Positions 1 through 9,955 of a DNA stretch of 64,000 bases are shown here, piece after piece (position 1 is the stretch's first letter; every line of letters begins with the position of its first letter). This stretch comes from Bacteroidales bacterium. GTDB taxonomy: Bacteria; Bacteroidota; Bacteroidia; Bacteroidales; Muribaculaceae. The DNA is taken from assembly GCA_014800845.1 (NCBI GenBank), contig JAAVFJ010000009.1, forward strand, positions 108,660 to 172,659. The letters run 5' to 3'. Below the pieces are notes generated by a model, which saw only the letters and a program-made list of their open reading frames with translations, was not told where the DNA came from and did not search any database. The translations under genes were made by a program, and so were the position numbers.

Positions 1-1
1 A

Positions 2-1033
2 GCGCCCACCCTTTGGGATGCTATCCGCTTCACGGCTGACCATGAGAAGGAGTTGGGGCTATTTGTCCTCACGGGGTCGAGTGTGCCGGCAGACATGAGC
101 GAGGTGATCCACAGCGGCACCGGCAGATTCGGATGGCTGAAAATGCGCCCTATGTCTCTTTGGGAGTCAGGCGATTCCACCGGCGATGTGTCGCTCGGTG
201 CCCTCTTCGATGGCGCCACCGAAATAGCCGGCATGGCTAATCATAACCTTGAGCGCATGGCGTTTCTTACGTGTCGCGGCGGATGGCCGCTGGCGGTGGA
301 TATGGCCGATGAAATAGCTCTTGACCAGGCCTTTGATTATGTAGCGGCCGTGGAGAAGCGTGACATACAGATGGCCGATGGCGTAGCGCGCGAGGCCGGC
401 AGGGTGCACCGCCTTTTGCGCGCATACTCCCGACATCAGGGTGCGCAGGCCTCCATCTGCGCCATTCGCGACGACCTGCGGGAAAACGAGGGGGACACCT
501 TTGATGCCGACACGGTGGCTTCTTACATAGAGGCTCTGAAGCGTATTTTCGTGATAGAGGATGTGGAGGCGTGGAATCCCAATCTGAGGTCCAAGACCGC
601 TATCCGCACCTCTGACACTCGCTATTACACCGACCCCTCGATAGCCACTGCCGCGCTGGGCATCGGCCCCGCTGACTTGATAAACGATCTGAATACTTTC
701 GGATTAATTTTTGAGACCCTGTGCATCAGGGATTTAAGGGTCTACGCCGAGGCGCTCAACGGCAATGTCTATCATTATCGCGACAAGAACGGTCTGGAGT
801 GTGACGCTGTGGTGCATCTGCGCGATGGCCGCTACGGGCTCATAGAAATCAAGCTTGGCGGCGAAAGCAATATAAATCAGGGTGCCGAGACGCTGAAAAC
901 CCTCGCCAAGAAGATTGATACCGACAAGATGAAAGCGCCCTCTTTCCTCATGGTGCTCACTGCTATAGGTGACTATGCCTACCGCCGTGAAGATGGCGTG
1001 CTGGTGGTGCCTGTCGGCGCGCTTAAAGACTGA
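2..1033 (+). CDS. AAA ATPase with DUF4143 domain, 5' end cut by window
   Basis: This is the C-terminal part of an ATPase of the ATP-binding/DUF4143 family. The open frame runs in from the left edge without a start: the codons before position 53 read TLWDAIRFTADHEKEL and lead straight into GLFVLTGSS, the usual late segment of the AAA domain in this family. The Walker A motif lies outside the window. The C-terminal half has the DUF4143 layout, with a nuclease-like E-x-D...E-I-K pattern (ECDAVVHL, then YGLIEIK, about residues 265-285 of the visible part). Such proteins are widespread, often in many copies, and their function is mostly unknown; DNA-related or toxin-related roles have been suggested. 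It ends at a TGA about 140 bp before the next gene. Confidence 0.85.
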   Translation, partial: APTLWDAIRFTADHEKELGLFVLTGSSVPADMSEVIHSGTGRFGWLKMRPMSLWESGDSTGDVSLGALFDGATEIAGMANHNLERMAFLTCRGGWPLAVDMADEIALDQAFDYVAAVEKRDIQMADGVAREAGRVHRLLRAYSRHQGAQASICAIRDDLRENEGDTFDADTVASYIEALKRIFVIEDVEAWNPNLRSKTAIRTSDTRYYTDPSIATAALGIGPADLINDLNTFGLIFETLCIRDLRVYAEALNGNVYHYRDKNGLECDAVVHLRDGRYGLIEIKLGGESNINQGAETLKTLAKKIDTDKMKAPSFLMVLTAIGDYAYRREDGVLVVPVGALKD

Positions 1034-1135
1034 TTTTCTTACTGCGTTTACCCGTAATTGCAAAAAAGTTTTTGTAACTTTGCCTCAATCAAATGGCTTC
1101 GCCAGCGGCACCGGGCCCGGGGGCCGACGTTCCCT

Positions 1136-1166
1136 TTTGATTTTCGGCGAAGTTTTTGTAACTTTG
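1136..1166 (+). promoter_or_regulatory. Bacteroidota promoter for DUF3256 gene
   Basis: TTTG at 1136-1139, a 19-base spacer and TAACTTTG at 1159-1166 match the phylum consensus exactly. The ATG follows only 8 bases after the -7 box, so the transcript would be nearly leaderless. A 17-base copy of the same -7 region (AAGTTTTTGTAACTTTG) also lies at 1066-1082. Confidence 0.7.
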
Positions 1167-1174
1167 TGGGCATT

Positions 1175-1864
1175 ATGAAGATTGTTTTTTCTCTGCTGGT
1201 CTGCCTTTGCGCTTGGCTCCCGATTTGGGCCGAGGCGCCGAAGGGTGCTGACTCCGGGGCTATCACGGCTAAGGAGGCTTTTCTGCGCCTGAAGGGTGAC
1301 CCGCTCCAACTCATCTCCGAAAGCACGCGCCGCGACATGGTGCTCTGCTTTGAGGGGAATCAGAAATATACGCCGCTCAATTCGCTGCGCGGCACCTGTG
1401 AGCTGAAGGCGCTTACCCCCTCCTATGCCATGGTGGAGGTGAGCAAGGCAAGCACGGTACAGATTGCTATCCTCCCCGCCGGCAAGAAGCAGGTCGTGGC
1501 GGTGATCTACACGGTCGATGGGGGTGACAGTCCCGACTCTGAGCTGCTGCTCTACGACGAAAAGCTCACCCCTCTGCCGCTGGGCAAGTATTTCAAGGAG
1601 CCGCAGATGCAGATGTTTATGGTCAAAGGCAAGGAGGCGCAGCAGGCGCAGGAGCTCGTGCCCTTCCTGCTCGTGAGCTACGCTTTTGACATCACGGGCG
1701 ACACCCCGGCCCTCGAGGCTCAGCTCAATGTGAAGGGCTCCATGAGCGAGGAGGATTTCGACCGCCTTCGCCCCTATCTCTCCACCTACACTCTTATCTA
1801 TTACTGGGACGGCAAGCGATTCTCCGCGCCGCGCCCTATGACCGATATTAATATCACGGAATAA
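1175..1864 (+). CDS. DUF3256 family secreted protein
   Basis: A 229-residue protein resembling DUF3256, a Bacteroidota family of unknown function. The start at 1175 gives a clear signal peptide ([20 protein letters not shown]). An in-frame start at 1058 would add 39 residues that run through promoter sequence, so it was rejected. Family-like stretches are [12 protein letters not shown] near residue 50, [20 protein letters not shown] near 75 and [17 protein letters not shown] near 130. No catalytic motif is visible. It probably acts in the periplasm or at the envelope. gltX follows after 14 bp, so the two are probably cotranscribed. The family call is from remembered patterns, not a search. 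Confidence 0.75.
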   Translation: MKIVFSLLVCLCAWLPIWAEAPKGADSGAITAKEAFLRLKGDPLQLISESTRRDMVLCFEGNQKYTPLNSLRGTCELKALTPSYAMVEVSKASTVQIAILPAGKKQVVAVIYTVDGGDSPDSELLLYDEKLTPLPLGKYFKEPQMQMFMVKGKEAQQAQELVPFLLVSYAFDITGDTPALEAQLNVKGSMSEEDFDRLRPYLSTYTLIYYWDGKRFSAPRPMTDINITE

Positions 1865-1878
1865 GAAGGAATAAGAAT

Positions 1879-3408
1879 ATGAACAGACCCGTACGCGTAC
1901 GTTTCGCCCCCTCACCCACGGGGCCTCTCCACATAGGCGGTGTGCGCACCGCTCTTTTCAATTATCTCTTTGCGCGCCGCAACGGCGGCAAGATGATTCT
2001 CCGCATTGAGGACACTGACTCTCAGCGCTTTGTGCCCGGTGCCGAGGATTACATAATAGAGAGCCTCCGCTGGCTCGGCATTGAAATTGACGAGGGTGTG
2101 GGCGTAGGTGGTCCTCATGGTCCCTACCGCCAGAGCGAACGCCGCGACATCTACCGCAAATATGTGGACCAGCTGCTCGCCGCCGACCGCGCTTACATAG
2201 CTTTCGACACCCCCGAGGAGCTGAACGCCGCCCGCGAGGCTACCCCCAATTTCCAGTATGACGCCTCCACCCGCATGCAGATGCGCAACTCCCTCTCGCT
2301 CCCTGCCGAGGAGGTGAAGCGCCTCCTCGACGAGGGCACGCAGTATGTGGTGCGCTTCAAGATTGAGCCGGGGCGCGACGTGGTAGTCAACGACCTGGTG
2401 CGCGGCAAGGTGACCATCAATTCCTCTATTCTCGACGACAAGGTGCTCTTCAAGAGTGCCGACAATCTGCCGACCTATCACTTGGCAAACATAGTGGACG
2501 ACCACCTGATGGAGGTGAGCCACGTGATTCGCGGTGAGGAATGGCTCCCCTCGGCTCCGCTTCATGTGCTTCTGTATGAGGCGTTTGACTGGGCCGACAC
2601 GATGCCGCAGTTCGTTCACCTGCCGCTGCTGCTCAAGCCCGTGGGCAACGGTAAGCTCTCCAAGCGCGATGGCGACAAGCTCGGCTTCCCCGTCTTCCCC
2701 CTCGACTGGAGGGACCCCGCCACCGGCGCCCTCTCTTCCGGCTATCGCGAGAAGGGCTATCTGCCTGAGGCTGTGGTCAATTTCCTGGCGCTGCTCGGCT
2801 GGAACCCCGGGGACGACACGGAGATGATGTCCATGCAGGAGCTGATTGATAAGTTCTCGTTTGAACACTGCTCTAAGGCAGGCGCGAAGTTTGACTACAA
2901 GAAGGGAATCTGGTTTAACCACGAATACCTGAAGGCTATGGACCCCGAGCGCCTGACCGACCTGTTCATGCCCATCCTCGCCGGCCGCGGCCATGCCGAT
3001 GTGCCCCGCGAGTATGCCGGCCGCGCCGCCGCTATGGTGCAGGGTCGCGTGGACTTCCCCGAGGACCTGTGGCGCGAGGCTTCTTTCTTCTTCGAAGCTC
3101 CGCAGGAGTATGCCGAGAAGGATGTGAAGAAGCGCTGGAAAGAGGGTATGCCTGAAATCATGGCCGAGCTTATCACTGTGCTCGAGGGCATCGACGACAT
3201 GACGAGCGCCAACGCCGAGAAGATTGTGCTCGCCTGGATTGCCGACAAGGGTTACCACCTGGGCAATGTGATGAATGCTTTCCGTCTGGCGGTGGTGGGC
3301 GCCTGCAAGGGTCCCCACATGTTCGACATAACCGAGCTTATGGACAAGCAGGAGGTGCTCGCCCGCATACGCCACGCCATCGACACCCTGCCCGCACCGC
3401 AGCAGTAA
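1879..3408 (+). CDS. gltX: Glutamyl-tRNA synthetase
   Basis: Class I aminoacyl-tRNA synthetase that charges tRNA-Glu with glutamate in the cytoplasm. At 509 residues it has the normal length for the bacterial enzyme. The HIGH-type motif is in [11 protein letters not shown] (residues 12-22) and the KMSKS-type motif is KLSKR at residues 259-263. The C-terminal anticodon-binding part is complete. A purine-rich AAGGAATAAG precedes the ATG. The stop overlaps the start of folK (TAATG), which indicates translational coupling. Confidence 0.97.
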   Translation: MNRPVRVRFAPSPTGPLHIGGVRTALFNYLFARRNGGKMILRIEDTDSQRFVPGAEDYIIESLRWLGIEIDEGVGVGGPHGPYRQSERRDIYRKYVDQLLAADRAYIAFDTPEELNAAREATPNFQYDASTRMQMRNSLSLPAEEVKRLLDEGTQYVVRFKIEPGRDVVVNDLVRGKVTINSSILDDKVLFKSADNLPTYHLANIVDDHLMEVSHVIRGEEWLPSAPLHVLLYEAFDWADTMPQFVHLPLLLKPVGNGKLSKRDGDKLGFPVFPLDWRDPATGALSSGYREKGYLPEAVVNFLALLGWNPGDDTEMMSMQELIDKFSFEHCSKAGAKFDYKKGIWFNHEYLKAMDPERLTDLFMPILAGRGHADVPREYAGRAAAMVQGRVDFPEDLWREASFFFEAPQEYAEKDVKKRWKEGMPEIMAELITVLEGIDDMTSANAEKIVLAWIADKGYHLGNVMNAFRLAVVGACKGPHMFDITELMDKQEVLARIRHAIDTLPAPQQ

Positions 3409-3830
3409 TGGTCTACATCAACATAGGCACCAATCTGGGTGACCGCCGCGCCAACCTCGACAATGCGCTCAAGGGGCTCGCGCGCCACTTCCGCATTGCT
3501 GCCGTAAGCGATATTTTCGAGAGTGAGCCCTGGGGATTCAGCAGTCCCCACGGCTTTCTCAATATATGCGCGGCCTTTGACGCCGAGGGGCTGACACCCC
3601 TGCAGGTGCTCGCCATCACGCAGGCGGTGGAGCGCGAAATCTCTCCGCTCTCTCATCGCAACCCCGACGGCAGCTACCGCGACCGCCTCATCGACATAGA
3701 CTTAGTGGTAATCGATGGTGTGGAGATGTCCGCTCCCCAGCTCACTCTCCCCCACCCGCATCTGCATGACCGCGACTTCTTCCTCACCCCCTACTGCGAG
3801 GTGCGCGCCCTCATAGAAGGTCCACGGTAA
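3408..3830 (+). CDS. folK: 2-amino-4-hydroxy-6-hydroxymethyldihydropteridine diphosphokinase
   Basis: HPPK transfers pyrophosphate from ATP to 6-hydroxymethyl-7,8-dihydropterin in folate synthesis. The 140-residue protein starts [17 protein letters not shown], the family opening, and has the pterin/ATP motif RDRLIDIDLVVID near residues 101-113 followed by LPHPHLHDRDFFLTP. Its ATG shares one base with the gltX stop. The 3' end overlaps the end of the convergent hemW gene by 20 bp, so no terminator fits between them. The folate genes folA and thyA lie 42 kb away in the same window. Confidence 0.95.
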   Translation: MVYINIGTNLGDRRANLDNALKGLARHFRIAAVSDIFESEPWGFSSPHGFLNICAAFDAEGLTPLQVLAITQAVEREISPLSHRNPDGSYRDRLIDIDLVVIDGVEMSAPQLTLPHPHLHDRDFFLTPYCEVRALIEGPR

Positions 3831-4947
3831 TCGGGTCGAGCAGCATCATCCCCTCCTCGGTCAGGTGCAGTCTCCCCGCTTCATTTCTTAGCTGACCGCT
3901 GCGCAGATGCTTCTCTGCACGGCGCAACAGCCGGCGCTCCTCGTCGGCACCAAAGCGGGCGCGCAGCTGCTCCAGGTCTATGCCGGCAGCCATACGCAGA
4001 CCGGTCATGATCAACTCCTCGCGCAGCTCCTCGTCTGATAGCCGCTCCTCCTGATAAAACTCCCCGGCCCCTTCGCCCCCATAATGCTCCAGATACCCCC
4101 GAAGGTCAGCCGTATTAGCCCGGCGCGTGCGCTCCCCGTCGTAGCTGTGCGCCCCGGGGCCGAGACCTAAATATGGGGTGCCGAGCCAGTAGGATGTGTT
4201 GTGGCGCGAATGGAAACCCGGGCGGGCATAATTGCTAATCTCGTAGTGCTCATAGCCGGCGCGCATCAGACTGTCGGTCAAGAGCTTATACATCTGCACA
4301 TTCTGCTCCTCGGGCATCTCCTCCACGCGCCCCTGGCCGCGCATCACGCTCAGCGCCGTGCCCTCCTCCCACATCAACGTGTAGGCCGAGATATGCTCCG
4401 GCTCCAGCGCAAGGGCCTGCTCAAGAGTGTGTCGCCAGCTTTCCTGCGTCTGCCCCGGAAGCCCGAACATCAGGTCGATGCTCACATTGCCTATCTCGCG
4501 CAGCAGGGCGTAAGCCTGCAGCGCCTGCGCGGCGGTATGCCTGCGCCCCACGCGACGCAACTCCTCGTCGCTGAAGCTCTGAATCCCCATGCTCACGCGG
4601 TTCACCCCGCTGCGCTTCAGGCGCGCCACGAGCTCCCCGGTGACATCGTCAGGGTTCACCTCCACCGTAAACTCCCTCACCTGAGCGAAATCAATCATGC
4701 CGCGCAAGCCCTCCATCAGCCGCTCCCACTGCTCCGGCGGTAGCAGCGACGGCGTGCCCCCACCTATATATATAGTGGTGAAAACATCCTCGCGTGCGCC
4801 ATTAAACTCCCCGCGCCGGCGCGCAAACTCCCGCAGCAGCGCCGCGACAAACTCCTGCCAGGGGGCATTGCGCGCCCCCAAGCTATAAAAATCGCAGTAT
4901 ACGCACTTGCGCTTGCAGAAGGGAATATGGATATAGAGGCCTTTCAC
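3811..4947 (-). CDS. hemW: Radical SAM heme chaperone HemW
   Basis: Coproporphyrinogen-III-oxidase-like radical SAM protein. HemW proteins bind heme and are thought to deliver it to respiratory enzymes, and they lack true coproporphyrinogen dehydrogenase activity. The cluster motif CKRKCVYCDFYS lies close to the N-terminus, followed by YIGGGTPSLL and the HemW-typical EVNPDD and MGIQSF. I chose the GTG at 4947, giving MKGLYIHIPFC; an in-frame TTG at 4971 would add eight residues. The length of 378 is normal for the family. The gene stands alone on the minus strand and converges on folK. Confidence 0.92.
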   Translation of the reverse strand: MKGLYIHIPFCKRKCVYCDFYSLGARNAPWQEFVAALLREFARRRGEFNGAREDVFTTIYIGGGTPSLLPPEQWERLMEGLRGMIDFAQVREFTVEVNPDDVTGELVARLKRSGVNRVSMGIQSFSDEELRRVGRRHTAAQALQAYALLREIGNVSIDLMFGLPGQTQESWRHTLEQALALEPEHISAYTLMWEEGTALSVMRGQGRVEEMPEEQNVQMYKLLTDSLMRAGYEHYEISNYARPGFHSRHNTSYWLGTPYLGLGPGAHSYDGERTRRANTADLRGYLEHYGGEGAGEFYQEERLSDEELREELIMTGLRMAAGIDLEQLRARFGADEERRLLRRAEKHLRSGQLRNEAGRLHLTEEGMMLLDPITVDLL

Positions 4948-5067
4948 ATAGTTAACAACGTATAAAATCAAATAGTATTATTGTAATAACTGTTAAATAG
5001 TATTAAATAACTCGATTTTTTATGTGTTATATAACATAGTTTAAAAAAATATTTGTACCTTTGCATT

Positions 5068-5138
5068 GAGTTTTTCATGGTATTAGATTTTAAGGTTAAC
5101 ACAATGGATTGGTTGTCGAGATGACAATCAATTTTTTT
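5068..5138 (+). ncRNA. Candidate small RNA, copy 1 of a two-member family
   Basis: A self-contained transcription unit. A TACCTTTG promoter box (5056-5063) is followed by a conserved core TTTTTCATGGTATTAGATTT (5070-5089) and AAGGTTA, then a hairpin with 10-bp arms (5108-5117 with 5123-5132) and a run of T. The same order of parts, with about the same sequence, occurs on the minus strand at 55732-55805. The next gene has its own promoter at 5257-5287, so this is probably an independent RNA of about 70 nt rather than a leader. It may belong to one of the multi-copy sRNA families of Bacteroides; that link is not verified. Confidence 0.6.
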
Positions 5139-5256
5139 ATGTACCTACCCCAACCATCGACCCGCACTGTCCACGCCGCCACGATAAACACGCGGCGATG
5201 ACGCGGCAATGAAGCAGGGGAAACACAGGGGGAAATTCCAAAAAATCCATAATTTT

Positions 5257-5287
5257 TTTGGTAGAATAATTCTTTTTTATACCTTTG
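5257..5287 (+). promoter_or_regulatory. Promoter of the first T9SS surface protein gene
   Basis: TTTG at 5257-5260, exactly 19 bases, then TACCTTTG at 5280-5287. The predicted transcript has a leader of about 90 nt before the ATG at 5382. The stretch between the small RNA terminator (5138) and this promoter holds no other recognisable feature. Confidence 0.7.
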
Positions 5288-5381
5288 CGTGTTGATTTGT
5301 ACCTAATTAAGTGGAAATCCATTTCTACACTTCAGCATCTACCTAAAAGACCGCAAAAGAATACCGACATTTATCATATTC

Positions 5382-8300
5382 ATGAATAAATTATTACTCA
5401 TCATAGCAGTTACGCTGACCCTGTTTTCGGTGTCGGCAGCGCAATCCTTACCCGCTGCCACAGCACAGCGTGTACAGCCTATTCACTCCGGAAAACCTGT
5501 CGGTAGCGCAACAGTCTGCAATAATCCCCGCGTGCGCAAGGGGGCTCCTTCACCCTTTGCCCCAGCCCTGAGCACACCGTTGCTGCAAAGCGTGGCCCGC
5601 GTGCCGCAGTTTGCCGCCGGGACTCTTCAGGCTAATCTGCTGGGTGTGGTTATCTACGATTCCGAACTTGAAAAAGTGGCCTACGGTTACCATGGCCTCT
5701 ATGAGGTAGATGTCAATAGCCCCGCACCATTCATCGCGCTATTTACCAACAGCTCAATATCTTTCGGTGCATTTGTGGCCGATGGCAAGCTTTACTGCCC
5801 CCACCTCGACACGCTGTCAGGCCTCGTCACCGGTGCCGGAATGAATGTCTTTGACATGCAGACGGGGCTGCTGCTTGAGGAGATTGAGCAGATGCAGACT
5901 CGATTCGAGATTCTTACGGCCACTTACGTGCCGGCTATCTCCAAAGCCGTATGCTTCGTCAATGACCTCCAGACCCGTAAAGGCGCACTCGTAGCCCTCG
6001 ACCTTAACGGACAATTCACTGAATTAAAGCAGCTCCCCGACATGGACTTCTACGGCGGCCTCACGATAGCTGACTCCGCTCTGCTCGGCCTCTCGGAAAG
6101 CGGCGCACTCTATCGCATTAACACCTCTGATTGGTCGGCCTCGCTCGTGGCTGACACCGGCATTGCGGGTTACTATGCCTCCGCCCTCGGCTATGATGAG
6201 AACAACAATGTGATTTACACCACTAACAGCCCGGCCGACGGACAGTGCTCGTTCTTCACCATTAACCCCTCTACGGGCGAGGCCACCAAGCGCTTCGACT
6301 GGGGGCGCACAGTGGAATTCGGACTGCTTTACTCCCCTACCATCTACACTGACAAAGCACCCGCGGCGCCTTCCGGCATCACGGCTGATTTCCCGCAGGG
6401 CTCGCTTCAGGGCAATCTTTCTTTTACGGCCCCCTCCACCACCTTCGACGGCATGCCGGCCGATGGCTCTTTTAACTATTCCATCCTCGCTTATGGCAGC
6501 GAAGTAGCCACCGGGACAGCCACTTACGGGCAGGGCAAAGTAGCCGTGCCCCTCACTCTCCCCAGGGCCGGCACCGTCACTTTTGAAGTGACACTGAGCA
6601 ACGAGGCCGGCAAAAGCCCTGCGGCTCGCCTCACCACTTATGCCGGTCCCGACATCTGCGCTCCCCTCACCGGCCTCTCCCTGACCTACTCCGAGGGGGC
6701 TTTCCGACTGAGCTGGGATGAGCCCACAGGAATGAATGGCGGCTACCTCAACCCCGCGCAGGTGGCTTACCGCATAGAGCGCACCACCGCTGCCGGCACC
6801 GCCGTTGTGGCCACTGCCGCCACGGGCACTGCTTACGCTGACACTTACCCCCTCACCCCCGGCTCCCCCGAATGGGCATATTACTCTGTGACCCCCACCT
6901 ACGAGGGGCAGAGCTCCCCCGCCACAGAATCTGCCAAATATGTGGCCGGTGAAGCCGCGCTCCCTTTCTCGGCTGACTTGTCTGATGTCAACTCGGCCAA
7001 TCTGCTCACAGTGGTTGATGCAAACGCCGACGGCTCCACTTGGCGCTACACCCTTTCGGAGGGGATAGGAATCTTTGCGTATAACTACAGCAAGCAGAAC
7101 GCTGCCGATGATTACCTTATTCTCCCGGCCGCCCACCTGCAGAAGGGAAAGCTCTACTTCCTTACATTCCAGGCAGGGTGCGCAGGCTCCTACACCGAGC
7201 GCATAGCCGCATACGCCGGCACAGCCCCCGGCCCGGAGGCCATGACCGAAGTGATTCTGCAACCCACTGATATAGATGTGCCCGCCACTATTGCAGACGG
7301 CCAACCCGCAGGGCGCGAATTTACCTGCCGCTTCTCTCCCGAGGCCGACGGCACATACTATTTCGCCATCCGCGCATGCTCGGATGCCGACAAGAACCGA
7401 CTCGGGGTGTTTGACATACACCTGTCGGCAGCTACCGGCTACGATGCCCCCGCAGCCCCCACCGACCTCAGCCTCACTCCTGATGCTGACGGCGGCGAGA
7501 GCGTGACGATGAAATTCCGCGCCCCGGCGCTGACCATCGGCGGCAATCCTCTTGCTGCCCTCAGCCGAGTGGAAATCTACCGCGACGGCATCCTCGCTGC
7601 CACCCTCAAGCCGGCCATTGGTGCCGAGGTCACCTACGTGGACACCGCCACCGGAAGCGGAGTGCATCACTACGAAGTAGTGCCCTTTAACGCCGAAGGG
7701 CGCGGACTCTCTGCCAAAGGCTCTGTCTACGCCGGCCTCTCTGTGCCCGCGCCCGTAGAGAATGCCTCCCTGACTCCGGGCGATGATTACGGCATGGTAA
7801 ACCTCAGCTGGTCCCCGGTGACCAAAGACATCAACGGCAAGAACCTGAAGAAGGTGACCTACACTGTAGCAGTCTATGACTCAGGCCAATGGACACCTGC
7901 GGCTACCGGCATTACCGCCACCAAAGCACAGGTGCATATCTGCGCTGCCGATGCCACTCAAAGCTTCGCTCAGATAGCCATATTCGCTGTCAACGAGCAG
8001 GGAAGCGGAGAGGGCTACAATCCCGGCCTCATCCCTGTGGGCAAACCTTACTCCATGCCTTTCTGCGAAAGCTTCACGTTCAGCACCATAATCGGACAGA
8101 GCGTGTCGGGCAACAGTGCCAAATGGTCTCCCTGCACCGATGCCTCTTACGCAGACATCTCAAGCCAGGATGCCGACGGCGCCTTCTTAGCCTTCATTGG
8201 TGAAAACACCAACGATTCAGGCCGCATCTTCACAGGCCGCATACTCCTGGATGACTCTCAGACCAACCCCACGGCAATCTTTTATTACTATTGCTTCCGC

Positions 8301-9890
8301 AAAGATGACCGCAATACGCTGCAACTGCTCGTAAACGACGGCTCGGGCTTCAAGAAAGCCGGCAACCCCGTGACCATAGGCAGCGGCATCGCAGGCAACT
8401 GGAACCGTGTGGCTGTGCCCCTCTCGGAATACAAAGGTCAGGCACTGCAACTGGCCCTTGACGCTACCTGCGCGAACTTCAGCGAAATAATCATCGACAA
8501 CCTGCGTCTGGAGAATCTCTTTGACCACGACGCGGCTGTGGACCTTGCAGTGCCCGCCACCGTGGAGGCCGGCAAGCCCATGACCGCCACCGCAATAGCC
8601 ACAAACAACGGCAGCGCCACGCTGGAGTCATACAGCGTGGACCTGATAGTAGACGACGCTGTAGTGGCCCACGCCTCTGGCACCGACCTGCGTAGCGGCG
8701 CCTCTGCTCCCCACACCTTCACCTTCACAGTGCCCGAACTGTCGGCTGAAACCCTCAGCGTCTGGGCACGCATCAATGTGGGCGCTGACAGCGACTGGAG
8801 CAACAACGCCACGCCGCGCCAGCAGGTCTACGTCCTCCTGCCCGACTTCCCCGCCGTGATTGACCTTAAGGCTGAGGGGGCTGACGGCAGCGTGACTCTA
8901 AGCTGGAGTACCCCCGACTACTCTAACTATCAGGCACCCGTGACCGACAGCTTCGAGGCCTACGACAGCTTCGCCACAATGCGCGGCGGCTTCACCGGCG
9001 ACTGGACATTCCTGGACCGCGACGGCCACTTTATAGGCAGCATCAACGGAGTGGACCTCCCCAATGTGCCATTCAACGAGCGCCAGTCATTCTTCGTGCT
9101 TGACAACAGCATAAGCGCCATCCGTGACTGCTCATATCCCGCCTCATTCGGCTGCCACTCCGGCAATCAGTGCCTGGCAGCACTCTATAACTACAACCTG
9201 GCACAGTGCGACGACTGGGCCATATCCCCCGAGCTCAACGGCGCCGCACAGTTCATCTCTTTCTACGCCCGCTCCTATAGCTCCGAGTATCCCGAGACAC
9301 TCGAAGTGCTCTACTCCTCCACTGACCGGGAGCCGGAGAGCTTCAAGTCCGTAGCCACCTTCCCCGGCATCAGCACCGATGCCGACTTCGGCTGGACGCG
9401 CTACGAGTTCCGTGTGCCGCAGGGTGCCCGCTACTTCGCAATACGCTTCATCAGCGCCGACACCTTCATGGTGATGGTCGATGATGTCACCTACACCGGC
9501 AAGGAGAGCTCACCGCTCACCCTGCTCGGCTACAACGTCTACTGCGACGGCGTGAAGCTCAACACCACCCCGCTGCAGACTGCTACTTTCACTCATACCC
9601 CCACGGCAGAGAAACCCGTGTATCACGTCACTGCCCTCTACGAAGCCGGCGAATCACGTGCCTCTAACGCCGTCTACCCCTACGGCTCCGGCCTATCCGA
9701 AATCCTCACCGGGCTGCGCGTGAGCGGCCTGCATGGTGCGATAGCCATAGAGGGCGCTGCCGGCCCTGTGCAGATTGCCGACGCACAGGGGCGCGTAATC
9801 CACCGAGGCGGGGGTGGGCACATCCCGGCAGCCCCCGGTGCATACATAGTCACCTGCGGGCGCACCGTAGTTAAAGTAATCGTAAAATAA
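5382..9890 (+). CDS. Large secreted multi-domain protein with FN3 repeats and T9SS tail
   Basis: A 1502-residue surface or secreted protein. It has a signal peptide (MNKLLLIIAVTLTLFSVSAA), a beta-propeller-like region (about 80-310), several fibronectin type III-like segments (about 330-530 and 700-890), jelly-roll or MAM-like domains (about 540-690 and 900-1070), a CARDB-like segment (about 1080-1170) and a cleaved-adhesin-like domain (about 1215-1385, with CDDWAISPELNG and YSSTDREPESF). The last 60 residues (PVQIADAQGRVI...GAYIV...VVKVIVK) resemble a type A T9SS sorting domain. No catalytic motif was seen, so adhesion or glycan binding is the likely role. The next gene is a shorter relative, which points to tandem duplication. 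Domain limits are estimates by eye. Confidence 0.8.
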   Translation: MNKLLLIIAVTLTLFSVSAAQSLPAATAQRVQPIHSGKPVGSATVCNNPRVRKGAPSPFAPALSTPLLQSVARVPQFAAGTLQANLLGVVIYDSELEKVAYGYHGLYEVDVNSPAPFIALFTNSSISFGAFVADGKLYCPHLDTLSGLVTGAGMNVFDMQTGLLLEEIEQMQTRFEILTATYVPAISKAVCFVNDLQTRKGALVALDLNGQFTELKQLPDMDFYGGLTIADSALLGLSESGALYRINTSDWSASLVADTGIAGYYASALGYDENNNVIYTTNSPADGQCSFFTINPSTGEATKRFDWGRTVEFGLLYSPTIYTDKAPAAPSGITADFPQGSLQGNLSFTAPSTTFDGMPADGSFNYSILAYGSEVATGTATYGQGKVAVPLTLPRAGTVTFEVTLSNEAGKSPAARLTTYAGPDICAPLTGLSLTYSEGAFRLSWDEPTGMNGGYLNPAQVAYRIERTTAAGTAVVATAATGTAYADTYPLTPGSPEWAYYSVTPTYEGQSSPATESAKYVAGEAALPFSADLSDVNSANLLTVVDANADGSTWRYTLSEGIGIFAYNYSKQNAADDYLILPAAHLQKGKLYFLTFQAGCAGSYTERIAAYAGTAPGPEAMTEVILQPTDIDVPATIADGQPAGREFTCRFSPEADGTYYFAIRACSDADKNRLGVFDIHLSAATGYDAPAAPTDLSLTPDADGGESVTMKFRAPALTIGGNPLAALSRVEIYRDGILAATLKPAIGAEVTYVDTATGSGVHHYEVVPFNAEGRGLSAKGSVYAGLSVPAPVENASLTPGDDYGMVNLSWSPVTKDINGKNLKKVTYTVAVYDSGQWTPAATGITATKAQVHICAADATQSFAQIAIFAVNEQGSGEGYNPGLIPVGKPYSMPFCESFTFSTIIGQSVSGNSAKWSPCTDASYADISSQDADGAFLAFIGENTNDSGRIFTGRILLDDSQTNPTAIFYYYCFRKDDRNTLQLLVNDGSGFKKAGNPVTIGSGIAGNWNRVAVPLSEYKGQALQLALDATCANFSEIIIDNLRLENLFDHDAAVDLAVPATVEAGKPMTATAIATNNGSATLESYSVDLIVDDAVVAHASGTDLRSGASAPHTFTFTVPELSAETLSVWARINVGADSDWSNNATPRQQVYVLLPDFPAVIDLKAEGADGSVTLSWSTPDYSNYQAPVTDSFEAYDSFATMRGGFTGDWTFLDRDGHFIGSINGVDLPNVPFNERQSFFVLDNSISAIRDCSYPASFGCHSGNQCLAALYNYNLAQCDDWAISPELNGAAQFISFYARSYSSEYPETLEVLYSSTDREPESFKSVATFPGISTDADFGWTRYEFRVPQGARYFAIRFISADTFMVMVDDVTYTGKESSPLTLLGYNVYCDGVKLNTTPLQTATFTHTPTAEKPVYHVTALYEAGESRASNAVYPYGSGLSEILTGLRVSGLHGAIAIEGAAGPVQIADAQGRVIHRGGGGHIPAAPGAYIVTCGRTVVKVIVK

Positions 9891-9955
9891 AAACTCTGTC
9901 CTCACGTTTTCTCCTCACACTCCTGATGAAACATTTACTACCAAAATCAATTTTT

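Noticed and set aside
1912..3375. Long minus-strand open frame (487 codons) opposite gltX
   Set aside because: It is a mirror of a high-GC gene with strong codon bias. Its translation is rich in His, Leu and Val with no domain, and gltX is certain.
6024..7670. Minus-strand open frame of 548 codons opposite the large surface protein
   Set aside because: Glycine-rich, low-complexity translation with no start signal or domain; a shadow of the plus-strand gene.
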